Below are positions 23,964 through 31,680 of a stretch of DNA of 64,000 nt, in pieces (position 1 is the first letter of the stretch; the number at the start of each line of letters is the position of its first letter). The position numbers and the translations under genes were made by a program. Origin of the DNA: Belliella calami (GTDB lineage Bacteria; Bacteroidota; Bacteroidia; Cytophagales; Cyclobacteriaceae); contig NZ_JAKZGS010000017.1 in assembly GCF_022549695.1 (NCBI RefSeq), positions 31,456 through 95,455 of the forward strand, written 5' to 3'. The notes beneath the pieces were generated by a model. The model ran no database searches, was not told where the DNA came from, and saw only the letters and a program-made list of their open reading frames with translations.

Positions 23964-25121
23964 ATGCGACATTTCACCCTTTTCAAATCACATTTAATTC
24001 TCTTCATTTCTTTGTTTTTTCTTTTTTCTTGTACAGAAAGAAATAGTAATGGAATTGTGGATGTTGAAGTTTTGGGAAATTCATACGCTACAGGTTTTCA
24101 GGTTCTTAAAGGAGAAGGTTTTTGGGTTTTGGAAGTGACACAGGCATTTCCCGGGGAGCATGAACCATTCAGGTATTTGGTAATGGAGAATGAAAAAGCC
24201 CCTATTCCAGAAGGGGATTTTGATGCAGTAGTTACTTTGCCGATCGAAAAGGTTATTTTGACATCGACAACCCAAATTCCACATCTGGATCTTTTGGGTT
24301 GCACAGAAAAACTGGCAGGATTTCCCAATTTAAATTTAATTTCTTCAAAAAAAGCTAGGCAGAGAATTGGTGCTGGATTTGTAGAAGATCTTGGTTCAGG
24401 TGCACAGTCCAATGTAGAAATGATGATAGATTTGGACCCTGATTGGGTGATGATTTCTACCTTGGGAGAGGATCTTAAAAATATAGATTTGCTAAAAGCC
24501 GCGAAAATCCCTGCTTTGATCAATGGAGAATATGTAGAACAGCATCCACTTGGAAGAGCAGAATGGATCAAGTTTACAGGTGTTTTGTTGGGCAAATATG
24601 AGGAGTCCAAAGCTGTGTTTGAAGAGATCGAAAATGAATATTTGAAGGCATTGGATTTGGTAGCTAAAATACCTGAGGACACAAAACCATCAGTAATGGC
24701 GGGGGTGATGTATAAAGATATTTGGTATGTTCCCGGAAATGATTCCTGGGGAGCACAATTGCTCCAAGCCGCTGGAGGAAAGTACCTTTTCGAAGAGCAA
24801 TCAGGCACGGGCAGTTCTCAGCTTAATTATGAATATGTTTTGGATAAGGCTCAGGAAGCTGATTTCTGGCTAGGAGCTTCTGATTTCGTTACTCTGGAAG
24901 CAATGAAAGGTGCTGATAGAAGATATTCGGATTTTGCTGCATTTCAGAATGGCAATGTTTATTCTTATACTTCCAAAAAAGGCGAGACAGGTGGAATAGA
25001 GTATTTTGAATTAGGATATATGAGACCTGATTTGATACTGAAGGATTTGATCAAAATCCTTCATCCTAGTGTTTTGCCTGAGTATTCTTTATATTTTTAC
25101 TCAAAACTGAATGAAAAATAA
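23964..25121 (+). CDS. btuF: Cobalamin ABC transporter substrate-binding lipoprotein
   Basis: 385 residues from ATG 23964; the frame is open upstream to 23850 but the promoter and signal sequence place the start here. Lipobox LFFLFSC. The two-lobed periplasmic binding fold is seen in VTLPIEKVILTSTTQIPHLDLLG, NVEMMIDLDPDWVMIST, IKFTGVLLGKYEESKAVF (long linker helix) and YMRPDLILKDLIKILHP. The family includes iron-siderophore binders; the neighbouring riboswitch and btuB point to cobalamin. Overlaps btuC by 11 bases. Confidence 0.85.
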   Translation: MRHFTLFKSHLILFISLFFLFSCTERNSNGIVDVEVLGNSYATGFQVLKGEGFWVLEVTQAFPGEHEPFRYLVMENEKAPIPEGDFDAVVTLPIEKVILTSTTQIPHLDLLGCTEKLAGFPNLNLISSKKARQRIGAGFVEDLGSGAQSNVEMMIDLDPDWVMISTLGEDLKNIDLLKAAKIPALINGEYVEQHPLGRAEWIKFTGVLLGKYEESKAVFEEIENEYLKALDLVAKIPEDTKPSVMAGVMYKDIWYVPGNDSWGAQLLQAAGGKYLFEEQSGTGSSQLNYEYVLDKAQEADFWLGASDFVTLEAMKGADRRYSDFAAFQNGNVYSYTSKKGETGGIEYFELGYMRPDLILKDLIKILHPSVLPEYSLYFYSKLNEK

Positions 25122-26145
25122 GCCGAATTATTTCCTTCTGTTTTGTGTGGGGATCATAAGCTGCATAGTAGTGTTTTTGGTCAATTTAAGCATTGGATCA
25201 GTAAAGATTCCTGTGTCCGAGATCGGTTTGAGTTTTTTCGGAAATGAGTTTAGCAGAAAATCTTGGGAAATAATCGTGTTTGGCTACAGGATTCCAAAAG
25301 CATTTACGGCAGTTTTAGCGGGTATCACCTTATCCGTGAGTGGGCTGCAGATGCAGACTTTTTTCAGAAATCCATTGGCTGGACCATTTGTGTTGGGGAT
25401 TAGTTCTGGGGCAGGATTGGGGGTTGCTTTATTGGTGATGGCAGGGTCGGCGTTTGGACTTAGCTTCTTCTCAGGAGGATTTGGGTTATGGGCTGTGGTG
25501 TTTGCGGCCTCAATTGGAGCTATTTTGGTACTTCTGTTGATGAGCTTGACAGCCTGGAGGGTGAAGGATAGCATGACATTGCTGATCGTAGGCTTGATGT
25601 TTGGGAGCTTGGCTGGCGCAATAGTATCGGTATTGTCATATTTCAGCGACGCCAATCAGTTGAAAGTATATACTGTCTGGTCTATGGGGAGTTTGGGAAG
25701 TACCCATTCAGGGCAATTGGAATTGTTTTTCTTTGCAAGCGTACTGGGGATCATCCCCGTCCTTGTATTCATAAAATCATATAATGCCATGCTACTCGGA
25801 GAAGCTTATGCAAAAAGTATGGGTGTCAATATCCATCGTTTAAGGTGGGCGATGATCATCAGTACGGGGATATTGGCAGGTTCGGCAACAGCATTTTGTG
25901 GACCGATTGCCTTTATTGGGATCGCGGTACCGCATATGGCTCGATTGATTTTCAAAACTGGAGACCATCGCATTCTTTTTCCTGCATCGGCATTGATGGG
26001 AGCGATAGTTTTGCTGATTTGTGATGCAATCAGCCAAATCCCTGGTTCTGCCCAGACACTTCCTATCAACGCAGTGACATCTTTGGTAGGTGCACCAATG
26101 GTGATTTGGTTGATTTTAAAAAGAAATTTCAGCAAAGAATTTTAA
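25111..26145 (+). CDS. btuC: FecCD-family ABC permease (cobalamin)
   Basis: 344 residues, about ten transmembrane helices. Conserved permease stretches GYRIPKAFTAVLAGITLSVSGLQMQTFFRNPLAGPFVLGISSGA and AFCGPIAFIGIAVPHMARLI are diagnostic for the BtuC/FecCD family; the cytoplasmic loop near GPIAFIGIAVPHMAR contacts the ATPase. Located between btuF and btuD. Confidence 0.9.
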   Translation: MKNKPNYFLLFCVGIISCIVVFLVNLSIGSVKIPVSEIGLSFFGNEFSRKSWEIIVFGYRIPKAFTAVLAGITLSVSGLQMQTFFRNPLAGPFVLGISSGAGLGVALLVMAGSAFGLSFFSGGFGLWAVVFAASIGAILVLLLMSLTAWRVKDSMTLLIVGLMFGSLAGAIVSVLSYFSDANQLKVYTVWSMGSLGSTHSGQLELFFFASVLGIIPVLVFIKSYNAMLLGEAYAKSMGVNIHRLRWAMIISTGILAGSATAFCGPIAFIGIAVPHMARLIFKTGDHRILFPASALMGAIVLLICDAISQIPGSAQTLPINAVTSLVGAPMVIWLILKRNFSKEF

Positions 26146-26155
26146 TAGAAAGGTT

Positions 26156-27145
26156 TTGGGAGATAGGAAAATCATATTGAAATCAAACGGTCTGAATCTT
26201 GGGTACAAGAAGCAGGGTGAAAGCATAATCATTGCAGAAGATATAGATTTTGAGCTGAAAAAAGGAGCGTTGACTTGTCTCCTTGGGCCAAATGGTGTAG
26301 GGAAATCAACATTGATAAAGACGATTATGGGACAGTTGCCTGCACTGCAAGGATCTGTGATTTTGGACGATAGTCCTCTTGGAGATTATTCCCAAAAAGA
26401 GTTGTCAAAAAGAATAGCCGTTGTCCTAACAGATAAAGTGAGTTTGGGCAATGTGACAGTATATCAACTTGTTTCACTTGGGAGAATTCCGCATACTACT
26501 TGGCTGGGAAGCATGTCAAGTATGGACCATACGAAAGTTGAGAAAGCGATAGAGGTTACCCATATTCGCTATTTGAAGGACAAAGTGTTGAGCGAGTTGA
26601 GTGATGGGCAGCTTCAAAAAGTCATGATTGCACGTGCTTTGGCGCAGGATGGTGAGATATTGATTTTGGACGAGCCTACAGCACATTTGGACTTGATCAA
26701 TAGATTTGAGATAATGCATCTCTTGAGAAAGATTGCAAAGGAAGAGAATAAGGCGGTATTGGTAGTGACTCATGATTTGGAGATTGCTATAGATACAGCA
26801 GATGAGTTTTGGTTGATGCAATGTGGTTTGCCTTTGGAGTGTGCCGCTCCAGAGGATTTGATTGTAAGTGGAAAAATAAACTTACTACTCCCGAGTGGAA
26901 CCTTAAAATTCAATCCAATAACGGGAAAAATTCAAGATTCAACTCCCTATGATTATCCTATAATTCAAGGAGATGTAAAATTGACCAATTGGTTGAAATT
27001 GATCATCAGAAAAAACTCCTTAGTCTTCGATGAAGATTTGCAAGTGATTTCTATTTTAGAAAATCCATTTTTGATTAAGGTAAAGGGGGAGAAAAAAGAA
27101 CAGAACTACAATTCCTTCAAGGCCTTTCTTGAAGATCTCTCTTAA
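26156..27145 (+). CDS. btuD: ABC ATPase for cobalamin import, with C-terminal extension
   Basis: 329 residues starting at TTG 26156 (an ATG lies only deep inside the domain). Walker A GPNGVGKST, signature LSDGQ, Walker B ILILDEPTAHLD and switch His in VVTHD are present. About 80 residues after the ATPase core (from LLLPSGTLKFN) form an extra domain not found in E. coli BtuD but frequent in Bacteroidota homologues. Powers the BtuC permease. Confidence 0.88.
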   Translation: MGDRKIILKSNGLNLGYKKQGESIIIAEDIDFELKKGALTCLLGPNGVGKSTLIKTIMGQLPALQGSVILDDSPLGDYSQKELSKRIAVVLTDKVSLGNVTVYQLVSLGRIPHTTWLGSMSSMDHTKVEKAIEVTHIRYLKDKVLSELSDGQLQKVMIARALAQDGEILILDEPTAHLDLINRFEIMHLLRKIAKEENKAVLVVTHDLEIAIDTADEFWLMQCGLPLECAAPEDLIVSGKINLLLPSGTLKFNPITGKIQDSTPYDYPIIQGDVKLTNWLKLIIRKNSLVFDEDLQVISILENPFLIKVKGEKKEQNYNSFKAFLEDLS

Positions 27146-27172
27146 TTCAAGTATGTACATAGTACAATGAAT

Positions 27173-27338
27173 GAAGTACCATGTACAAAGAATACTATCT
27201 ACCCGCTTTTTTGCGTCAGCCAACATTCTAGCTTTCCAATTTGATAACCAACTGAAAGTAGTAAAATGTGCGAAGTACCATGTACAAAGAATGCTATCTA
27301 CCCACTTTCGTGCGTCAACCAACATTCTAGCTTTCCAA
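27173..27338. repeat. 67-bp direct repeat, period 99
   Basis: GAAGTACCATGTACAAAGAA starts each of two copies at 27173-27239 and 27272-27338, which differ at a handful of positions. Located in a 336-bp gene-free stretch. Confidence 0.75.
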
Positions 27339-27478
27339 CCTTCCAACCTTCCGACCTTCCAACCTTTCAATCCCCCAATCCCCCAATCTTCCAATCTTCC
27401 AATCTTCCAATCTTAAAATCCCCCAACCCCCCCAATCCCCCAATCTTCCAATCTTAAAATCCCCCAATCCTCAACCTC
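27330..27478. repeat. C/T-rich low-complexity tract of 7-8 bp units
   Basis: Irregular tandem copies of CCAACCTT, CCAATCTT and CCCCAAT run for about 150 bases between btuD and yraN. Strand asymmetry (almost no G) is extreme for this genome. Slippage-prone; no coding signal despite open frames. Confidence 0.85.
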
Positions 27479-27481
27479 CTC

Positions 27482-27838
27482 TCAGTAAAAGGCATCCTCA
27501 AATTGCCTAAAATTGATGTTTCCATTTCTGTCCTGATAAACACCTACGATATCAAATCGGATGTCTTTTTGCCAATCTTTCTCGTGGATGTAATGGTCAG
27601 CAGCTTTGATGATCAATCTTCTTTTGGTATAATCAACAAATTCTTCAGCATAGCCAAAACCTGTCCCACTTCTGAACTTCACTTCGACAAAAACCAACAA
27701 ACCTTTGTGTTCAAAAATCAAGTCAATTTCTGCGTGGCTATGTCTGTAATTTGCTTCTCTAAAAGTATATCCTTTTCCAGATAACCAATCTTTTACAAGC
27801 TCTTCAGCCCGCTTTCCTTTTTCATTATGCTCTGCCAT
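27482..27838 (-). CDS. yraN: YraN/UPF0102 family endonuclease-like protein
   Basis: 118 residues. GKRAEELVKDWLSGKGY, REANYRHSHAEIDLIFEHKGLLVFVEVKFR and AADHYI give the PD-(D/E)XK-like core (Glu-Asp-Glu-Val-Lys) typical of UPF0102. The family is thought to act on Holliday-junction-like DNA but is not well characterised. Stands alone between the low-complexity tract and lipB (divergent). Confidence 0.88.
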   Translation of the reverse strand: MAEHNEKGKRAEELVKDWLSGKGYTFREANYRHSHAEIDLIFEHKGLLVFVEVKFRSGTGFGYAEEFVDYTKRRLIIKAADHYIHEKDWQKDIRFDIVGVYQDRNGNINFRQFEDAFY

Positions 27839-27950
27839 AATAATATTTGTTTAATTTTGAAAAATCATTTTAAAAATTCCCGAACCTGCCATTAGTTTGT
27901 CAGAACTGAATAGAGACAAATGGCGTTTGTCAAAGAAATAGCTGTAAATC

Positions 27951-28670
27951 GTGAATCAAATTATAAATAAAAAAGTAAAATTTCTAGACCTTGGTCTAAA
28001 GGATTATAAAGAAACTTGGGATTTTCAAGAAGAAATTTTTGCAAAAACCGTGGCTTTGAAAATTGAGAACAGAAAATTGGGTGATGTTGGACAGCAAATG
28101 ACAGAAAATCACCTCTTTTTTGTAGAGCATCCACATGTCTATACTTTGGGAAAGAGCGGTGAGCTATCACACCTTCTTCTAGATGAAAAGGGATTGATAG
28201 AAAAAGGAGCTACATTCTACAAAATCAATCGTGGAGGAGATATAACCTACCACGGGCCGGGACAATTGGTCGGATATCCGATTTTGGATTTGGATAATTT
28301 TTTTACTGATATTCATAAGTATTTGAGGTTTCTTGAAGAGGCTGTGATCCTTACCTTGGCCGAATATGGGATTGAGGCAGGGCGAATTGATGGCTTGACA
28401 GGTGTGTGGTTAGACCATGTAGAACAGCAGAATCCGAGAAAAATTTGTGCACTTGGAGTGAAGTCCAGTAGATGGGTAACCATGCATGGTTTTGCATTCA
28501 ATGTAAATGCTGATTTGGATTATTTCCGAAACATCGTTCCTTGTGGAATAGCTGATAAGGCAGTTACATCCATGCATTTGGAACTCGGAAGGAAAGTCGA
28601 TGAAAAGGAAGTCAAGGAAAAATTGAAAGGACATATCGCTTCACTGTTTGAAATGAAGCTTATTGGTTAG
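27951..28670 (+). CDS. lipB: Octanoyltransferase (lipoate synthesis)
   Basis: 239 residues. Transfers octanoyl groups from acyl-carrier protein to lipoyl domains. RGGDITYHGPGQLVGYPI is the LipB signature; the catalytic Lys (LGVKSSRW) and Cys (VPCGIADKAVTS) are present. First gene of a run with 28694 and 29097. Confidence 0.95.
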   Translation: MNQIINKKVKFLDLGLKDYKETWDFQEEIFAKTVALKIENRKLGDVGQQMTENHLFFVEHPHVYTLGKSGELSHLLLDEKGLIEKGATFYKINRGGDITYHGPGQLVGYPILDLDNFFTDIHKYLRFLEEAVILTLAEYGIEAGRIDGLTGVWLDHVEQQNPRKICALGVKSSRWVTMHGFAFNVNADLDYFRNIVPCGIADKAVTSMHLELGRKVDEKEVKEKLKGHIASLFEMKLIG

Positions 28671-28693
28671 TTTGGTAATTTATTTTATAGAAA

Positions 28694-29095
28694 ATGAAAA
28701 AGGATATTGATTTTCATCCAGTCACAGGTGTGAAATTAGCCATTGCAAAAGAAGAAGTAAATGGCCAAACTGAATGGTCGGTTTATATCATCAATTTGAA
28801 CTTGATAGAATTGAATACTGTCATGATCACTTCCAAAGGTTACGGAATAATTGATGGAGAAAAAAAGAAAACCTCGACTTTGCGTCACATGATTCAAGAA
28901 CTAGGATCAGAGTCAGTAGCGAAAATAGAACCTATCGATCCAGCTGTGTTTGCATTGAACAATGAGTTTTGGGTTAGTTATTATATTTTAGATCAGATTT
29001 TCGACAAAAAGTTTATATTTACAGAAGGCAGCATGGATCCTTCGAATATCCGCATGATTCCTGAGCTTGGTCTCGAAGGTGTATTGCATAGATGA
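28694..29095 (+). CDS. Conserved hypothetical protein
   Basis: 133 residues, cytoplasmic. VYIINLNLIELNTVMITSKGYG and KTSTLRHMIQELGSESVAKIE, then FWVSYYILDQIFDKKFIFTEG look like a compact alpha/beta protein found widely in Bacteroidota, function unknown. Its stop is one base before the start of the exonuclease gene. Confidence 0.75.
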   Translation: MKKDIDFHPVTGVKLAIAKEEVNGQTEWSVYIINLNLIELNTVMITSKGYGIIDGEKKKTSTLRHMIQELGSESVAKIEPIDPAVFALNNEFWVSYYILDQIFDKKFIFTEGSMDPSNIRMIPELGLEGVLHR

Positions 29096-29096
29096 T

Positions 29097-29840
29097 ATGA
29101 ACATGAATAATTTTTTGAGTGACTTGAGTGATATCCTGTTTTTGGATATAGAAACAGCTTCTTCTGAACCTTCTTTTGATGCACTACCTGAGAGAATTCA
29201 AGAAGAATGGATCAAAAAGGAAAAGATCATAAAAAAATCAGATGAAGAAATCGAATCTGGGAGTCTATTTTTTGAGAAGGCTGGAATATACGCTGAGTTC
29301 GGCAAGGTCATTTGCGTAGGTGTAGGATATTTCAAATTTGATAAGGAAACTGAAGGGCTGAGCTTCAGGACAAAAAGTTTTGCGTCGGACTCCGAATATG
29401 ATGCTCTATTTGAATTTTCTGATTTGTTGCGAAAAAAGCAATGGATTCTTTGCGCACATAATGGAAAGGAATTTGATTTTCCCTACCTCTCCAGAAGGAT
29501 TTTGATAAATAGAATTCCATTGCCTGAACCACTTCAGATGGCCGGCAAAAAGCCTTGGGAAATTCGTCATTTGGATACTTTGGAATTGTGGAAGTTCGGT
29601 GATTATAAGCATTACACACGTTTGGAACTTTTGGCAGCTGTTTTTGACATTCCCACTTCCAAAGAAGGGATTGATGGTTCCCAAGTGAATGATGCTTATT
29701 ACAACCAAAATGACCTCCAAGCTATTCGTGAATATTGTCTCAGAGATGTCTTGGTGACAGCACAGATTTATTTGGCTTTCCAAGGTTTACCACCGGAAAT
29801 TGAGTTTGAAATTATCAATTTGGATATTGAGCAGGAGTGA
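29097..29840 (+). CDS. DEDD-type 3'-5' exonuclease (PolB-exonuclease-like)
   Basis: 247 residues from ATG 29097; the frame is open further upstream inside the previous gene but without a good start. ExoI motif FLDIE (Asp17, Glu19), ExoII HNGKEFDFPYLSRR and ExoIII YCLRDVLVTAQ identify a DnaQ-fold exonuclease, closest to the predicted PolB-like exonuclease family. Probably works in DNA repair or RNA processing. Confidence 0.85.
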   Translation: MNMNNFLSDLSDILFLDIETASSEPSFDALPERIQEEWIKKEKIIKKSDEEIESGSLFFEKAGIYAEFGKVICVGVGYFKFDKETEGLSFRTKSFASDSEYDALFEFSDLLRKKQWILCAHNGKEFDFPYLSRRILINRIPLPEPLQMAGKKPWEIRHLDTLELWKFGDYKHYTRLELLAAVFDIPTSKEGIDGSQVNDAYYNQNDLQAIREYCLRDVLVTAQIYLAFQGLPPEIEFEIINLDIEQE

Positions 29841-29883
29841 TTTGATATTCATTTTTTACCATTCTGTCTACTAATAAGATCCA

Positions 29884-30225
29884 TGTTATTTCAAAATTGT
29901 ATTCATGTTATTTCAAAATTCAATCCGTGTTATTTCAAAATTGACACTATGTTATTTCAAAATTTAATCTGTTAAATCTCAAAGTTTGGAGTCTATTAAT
30001 GTGATAATTCTCCTTAGGATTTTTTTAAGATTGTGGATAGTCAATTTTGTGCCTTACGAGGTGTGAATTCAAAATTGTTATTCTGTAATCGCAAGATTTA
30101 AGCTGTGTTAATTCAAAATAAATAGCATGTAAATTCAAAATTCAGTTTGTGTAATTTCAAAATTTTAGTCATGTAATTTCAAAATTAAACTTGTGTAATT
30201 TCAAAATTGATGTTAATTTTGAAAT
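29884..30225. repeat. 22-bp-period repeat array upstream of an ATPase gene
   Basis: Units of consensus TGT(T/A)ATTTCAAAATT plus a 7-base variable spacer begin at 29884, 29906, 29928, 29950, then (after a degenerate middle section still roughly in phase) at 30062, 30084, 30106, 30128, 30150, 30172 and 30194. The last unit pairs with an inverted copy (ATTTCAAAATT / AATTTTGAAAT, loop 6) ending 8 bases before the ATPase ATG. Iteron-like; function unknown. Confidence 0.9.
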
Positions 30226-30232
30226 AAAAATA

Positions 30233-31396
30233 ATGCTGATTAATAGGAGGATATATGATGCAGTAAAGGCAATGATACCAAAGTATCCCATCATCGATTT
30301 GACTGGTCCAAGGCAGTCGGGCAAGACTACTTTGTTGAAAGATTTGTTTCAAGGGTATCGGTATATTAGTCTTGAGAATCCTGACTATAGAAATTTTGCT
30401 GAGAAAGATCCAAATGGTTTTTTGGAAGAATATGATCATCAAGTGATTTTTGATGAAGTTCAAAGAGTGCCAGCACTTTTTTCATACATCCAAACAAAAG
30501 TCGATGATCATCCAGAGAGGATGGGCTCTTATGTGCTTTCGGGTTCGCAGAATTTTCATTTAATGCAAAATATTACCCAAAGTCTTGCAGGGAGGGTTGC
30601 TATTTTTAAACTATTTCCCTTGGATCATTCTGAGCTAAGTTCCGCAGGTTTATTGCAAGATGAGTTTTTGGATAATTTGGTCAAAGGATATTATCCAGCT
30701 ATCTATCATAGAGATATTCCGACTAAGATATTTTACTCCAATTACATTCAGACTTATATCAATCGGGATGTGAGTGAATTGATTGCGATAAGAGAAATGC
30801 GCTTGTTTCAGAATTTCCTGTCCCTTTGCGCAGCAAGGGCGGGTCAGTTACTCAACTTAAATGCCTTGGCTAATGAGTGTGGCATCACACAACCTACAGC
30901 TAAAGCATGGCTTTCGGCTTTAGAGCAAAGCTTCATTACGTTTCAGTTGTATCCTTACTATAAGAATTTCAGTAAAAGAACATTGAAAACTCCAAAGCTG
31001 TACTTCTATGATACAGGATTGTTATGTCATTTGCTTAAGATTTCATCTGTTGAGAAGCTTTTGATTCATCCTATCAAAGGAGCATTATTCGAAAATATGA
31101 TGATTGCAGAATATGTAAAGCAAATGCATCATTCCAATAATTTGGAAGACATTTGGTTTTGGAGAGATTCTGGGGGCAATGAAGTTGATTTATTGGTTGA
31201 TGATGGATTGGATTTCAGTGTTTTTGAATTTAAGGCATCAAAAACGATCACCACAGATATGTTTGATGGTTTAAACAAGTTTGAGGAGATTTCAAAAATA
31301 GAAAGGATCAAGAAATCATTGGTATATGGAGGTAAAGACAGCCAAAATCGCTCTGCTGGGAAATTAGTTTCTTGGAGGGATTTTCCTGAATGGTAA
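30233..31396 (+). CDS. AAA_14/DUF4143 ATP-binding protein
   Basis: 387 residues from ATG 30233, the first Met after the hairpin. Walker A TGPRQSGKTT (24-33), Walker B VIFDEVQ, a sensor-like VLSGSQNF and the DUF4143 C-terminal half (GGNEVDLLVDDG...VFEFKA, a PD-(D/E)XK-like nuclease pattern). The family is widespread, often present in many copies, and its role is obscure; fusion of an ATPase with a nuclease-like fold suggests a defence or mobile function. Monocistronic. Confidence 0.88.
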   Translation: MLINRRIYDAVKAMIPKYPIIDLTGPRQSGKTTLLKDLFQGYRYISLENPDYRNFAEKDPNGFLEEYDHQVIFDEVQRVPALFSYIQTKVDDHPERMGSYVLSGSQNFHLMQNITQSLAGRVAIFKLFPLDHSELSSAGLLQDEFLDNLVKGYYPAIYHRDIPTKIFYSNYIQTYINRDVSELIAIREMRLFQNFLSLCAARAGQLLNLNALANECGITQPTAKAWLSALEQSFITFQLYPYYKNFSKRTLKTPKLYFYDTGLLCHLLKISSVEKLLIHPIKGALFENMMIAEYVKQMHHSNNLEDIWFWRDSGGNEVDLLVDDGLDFSVFEFKASKTITTDMFDGLNKFEEISKIERIKKSLVYGGKDSQNRSAGKLVSWRDFPEW

Positions 31397-31680
31397 ATCC
31401 CTTGTGAGCGATGTTATTAAAATTTTAAATAATCCTAAATGAACCATTTTCAAGCATTTTTTTTTATTAACTTTATAGAATTGAAAGAAGAAGAGATGTT
31501 TTGAGAATAAAGCAGGAAATTAAGATAGATAATCCCCATTTTTCAGAAGGCAGAATCATCCACTGCCTCGAATGCTATAAGCACCCCCATTTTCATATCA
31601 ATCAACCAAAAAAGTCTGGAAGTCCTGAATTCCAGAAATCATTATTAACAAATTAAGAAAAATATTAAAAACTCATTTTT

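Noticed and set aside
27171..27457. Open frames in the C/T-rich tract
   Set aside because: They arise from low-complexity repeats without stops; no start context or conserved protein character.
29884..30215. CRISPR array
   Set aside because: Variable parts are only 7 bases, and repeat period is 22; no cas genes.
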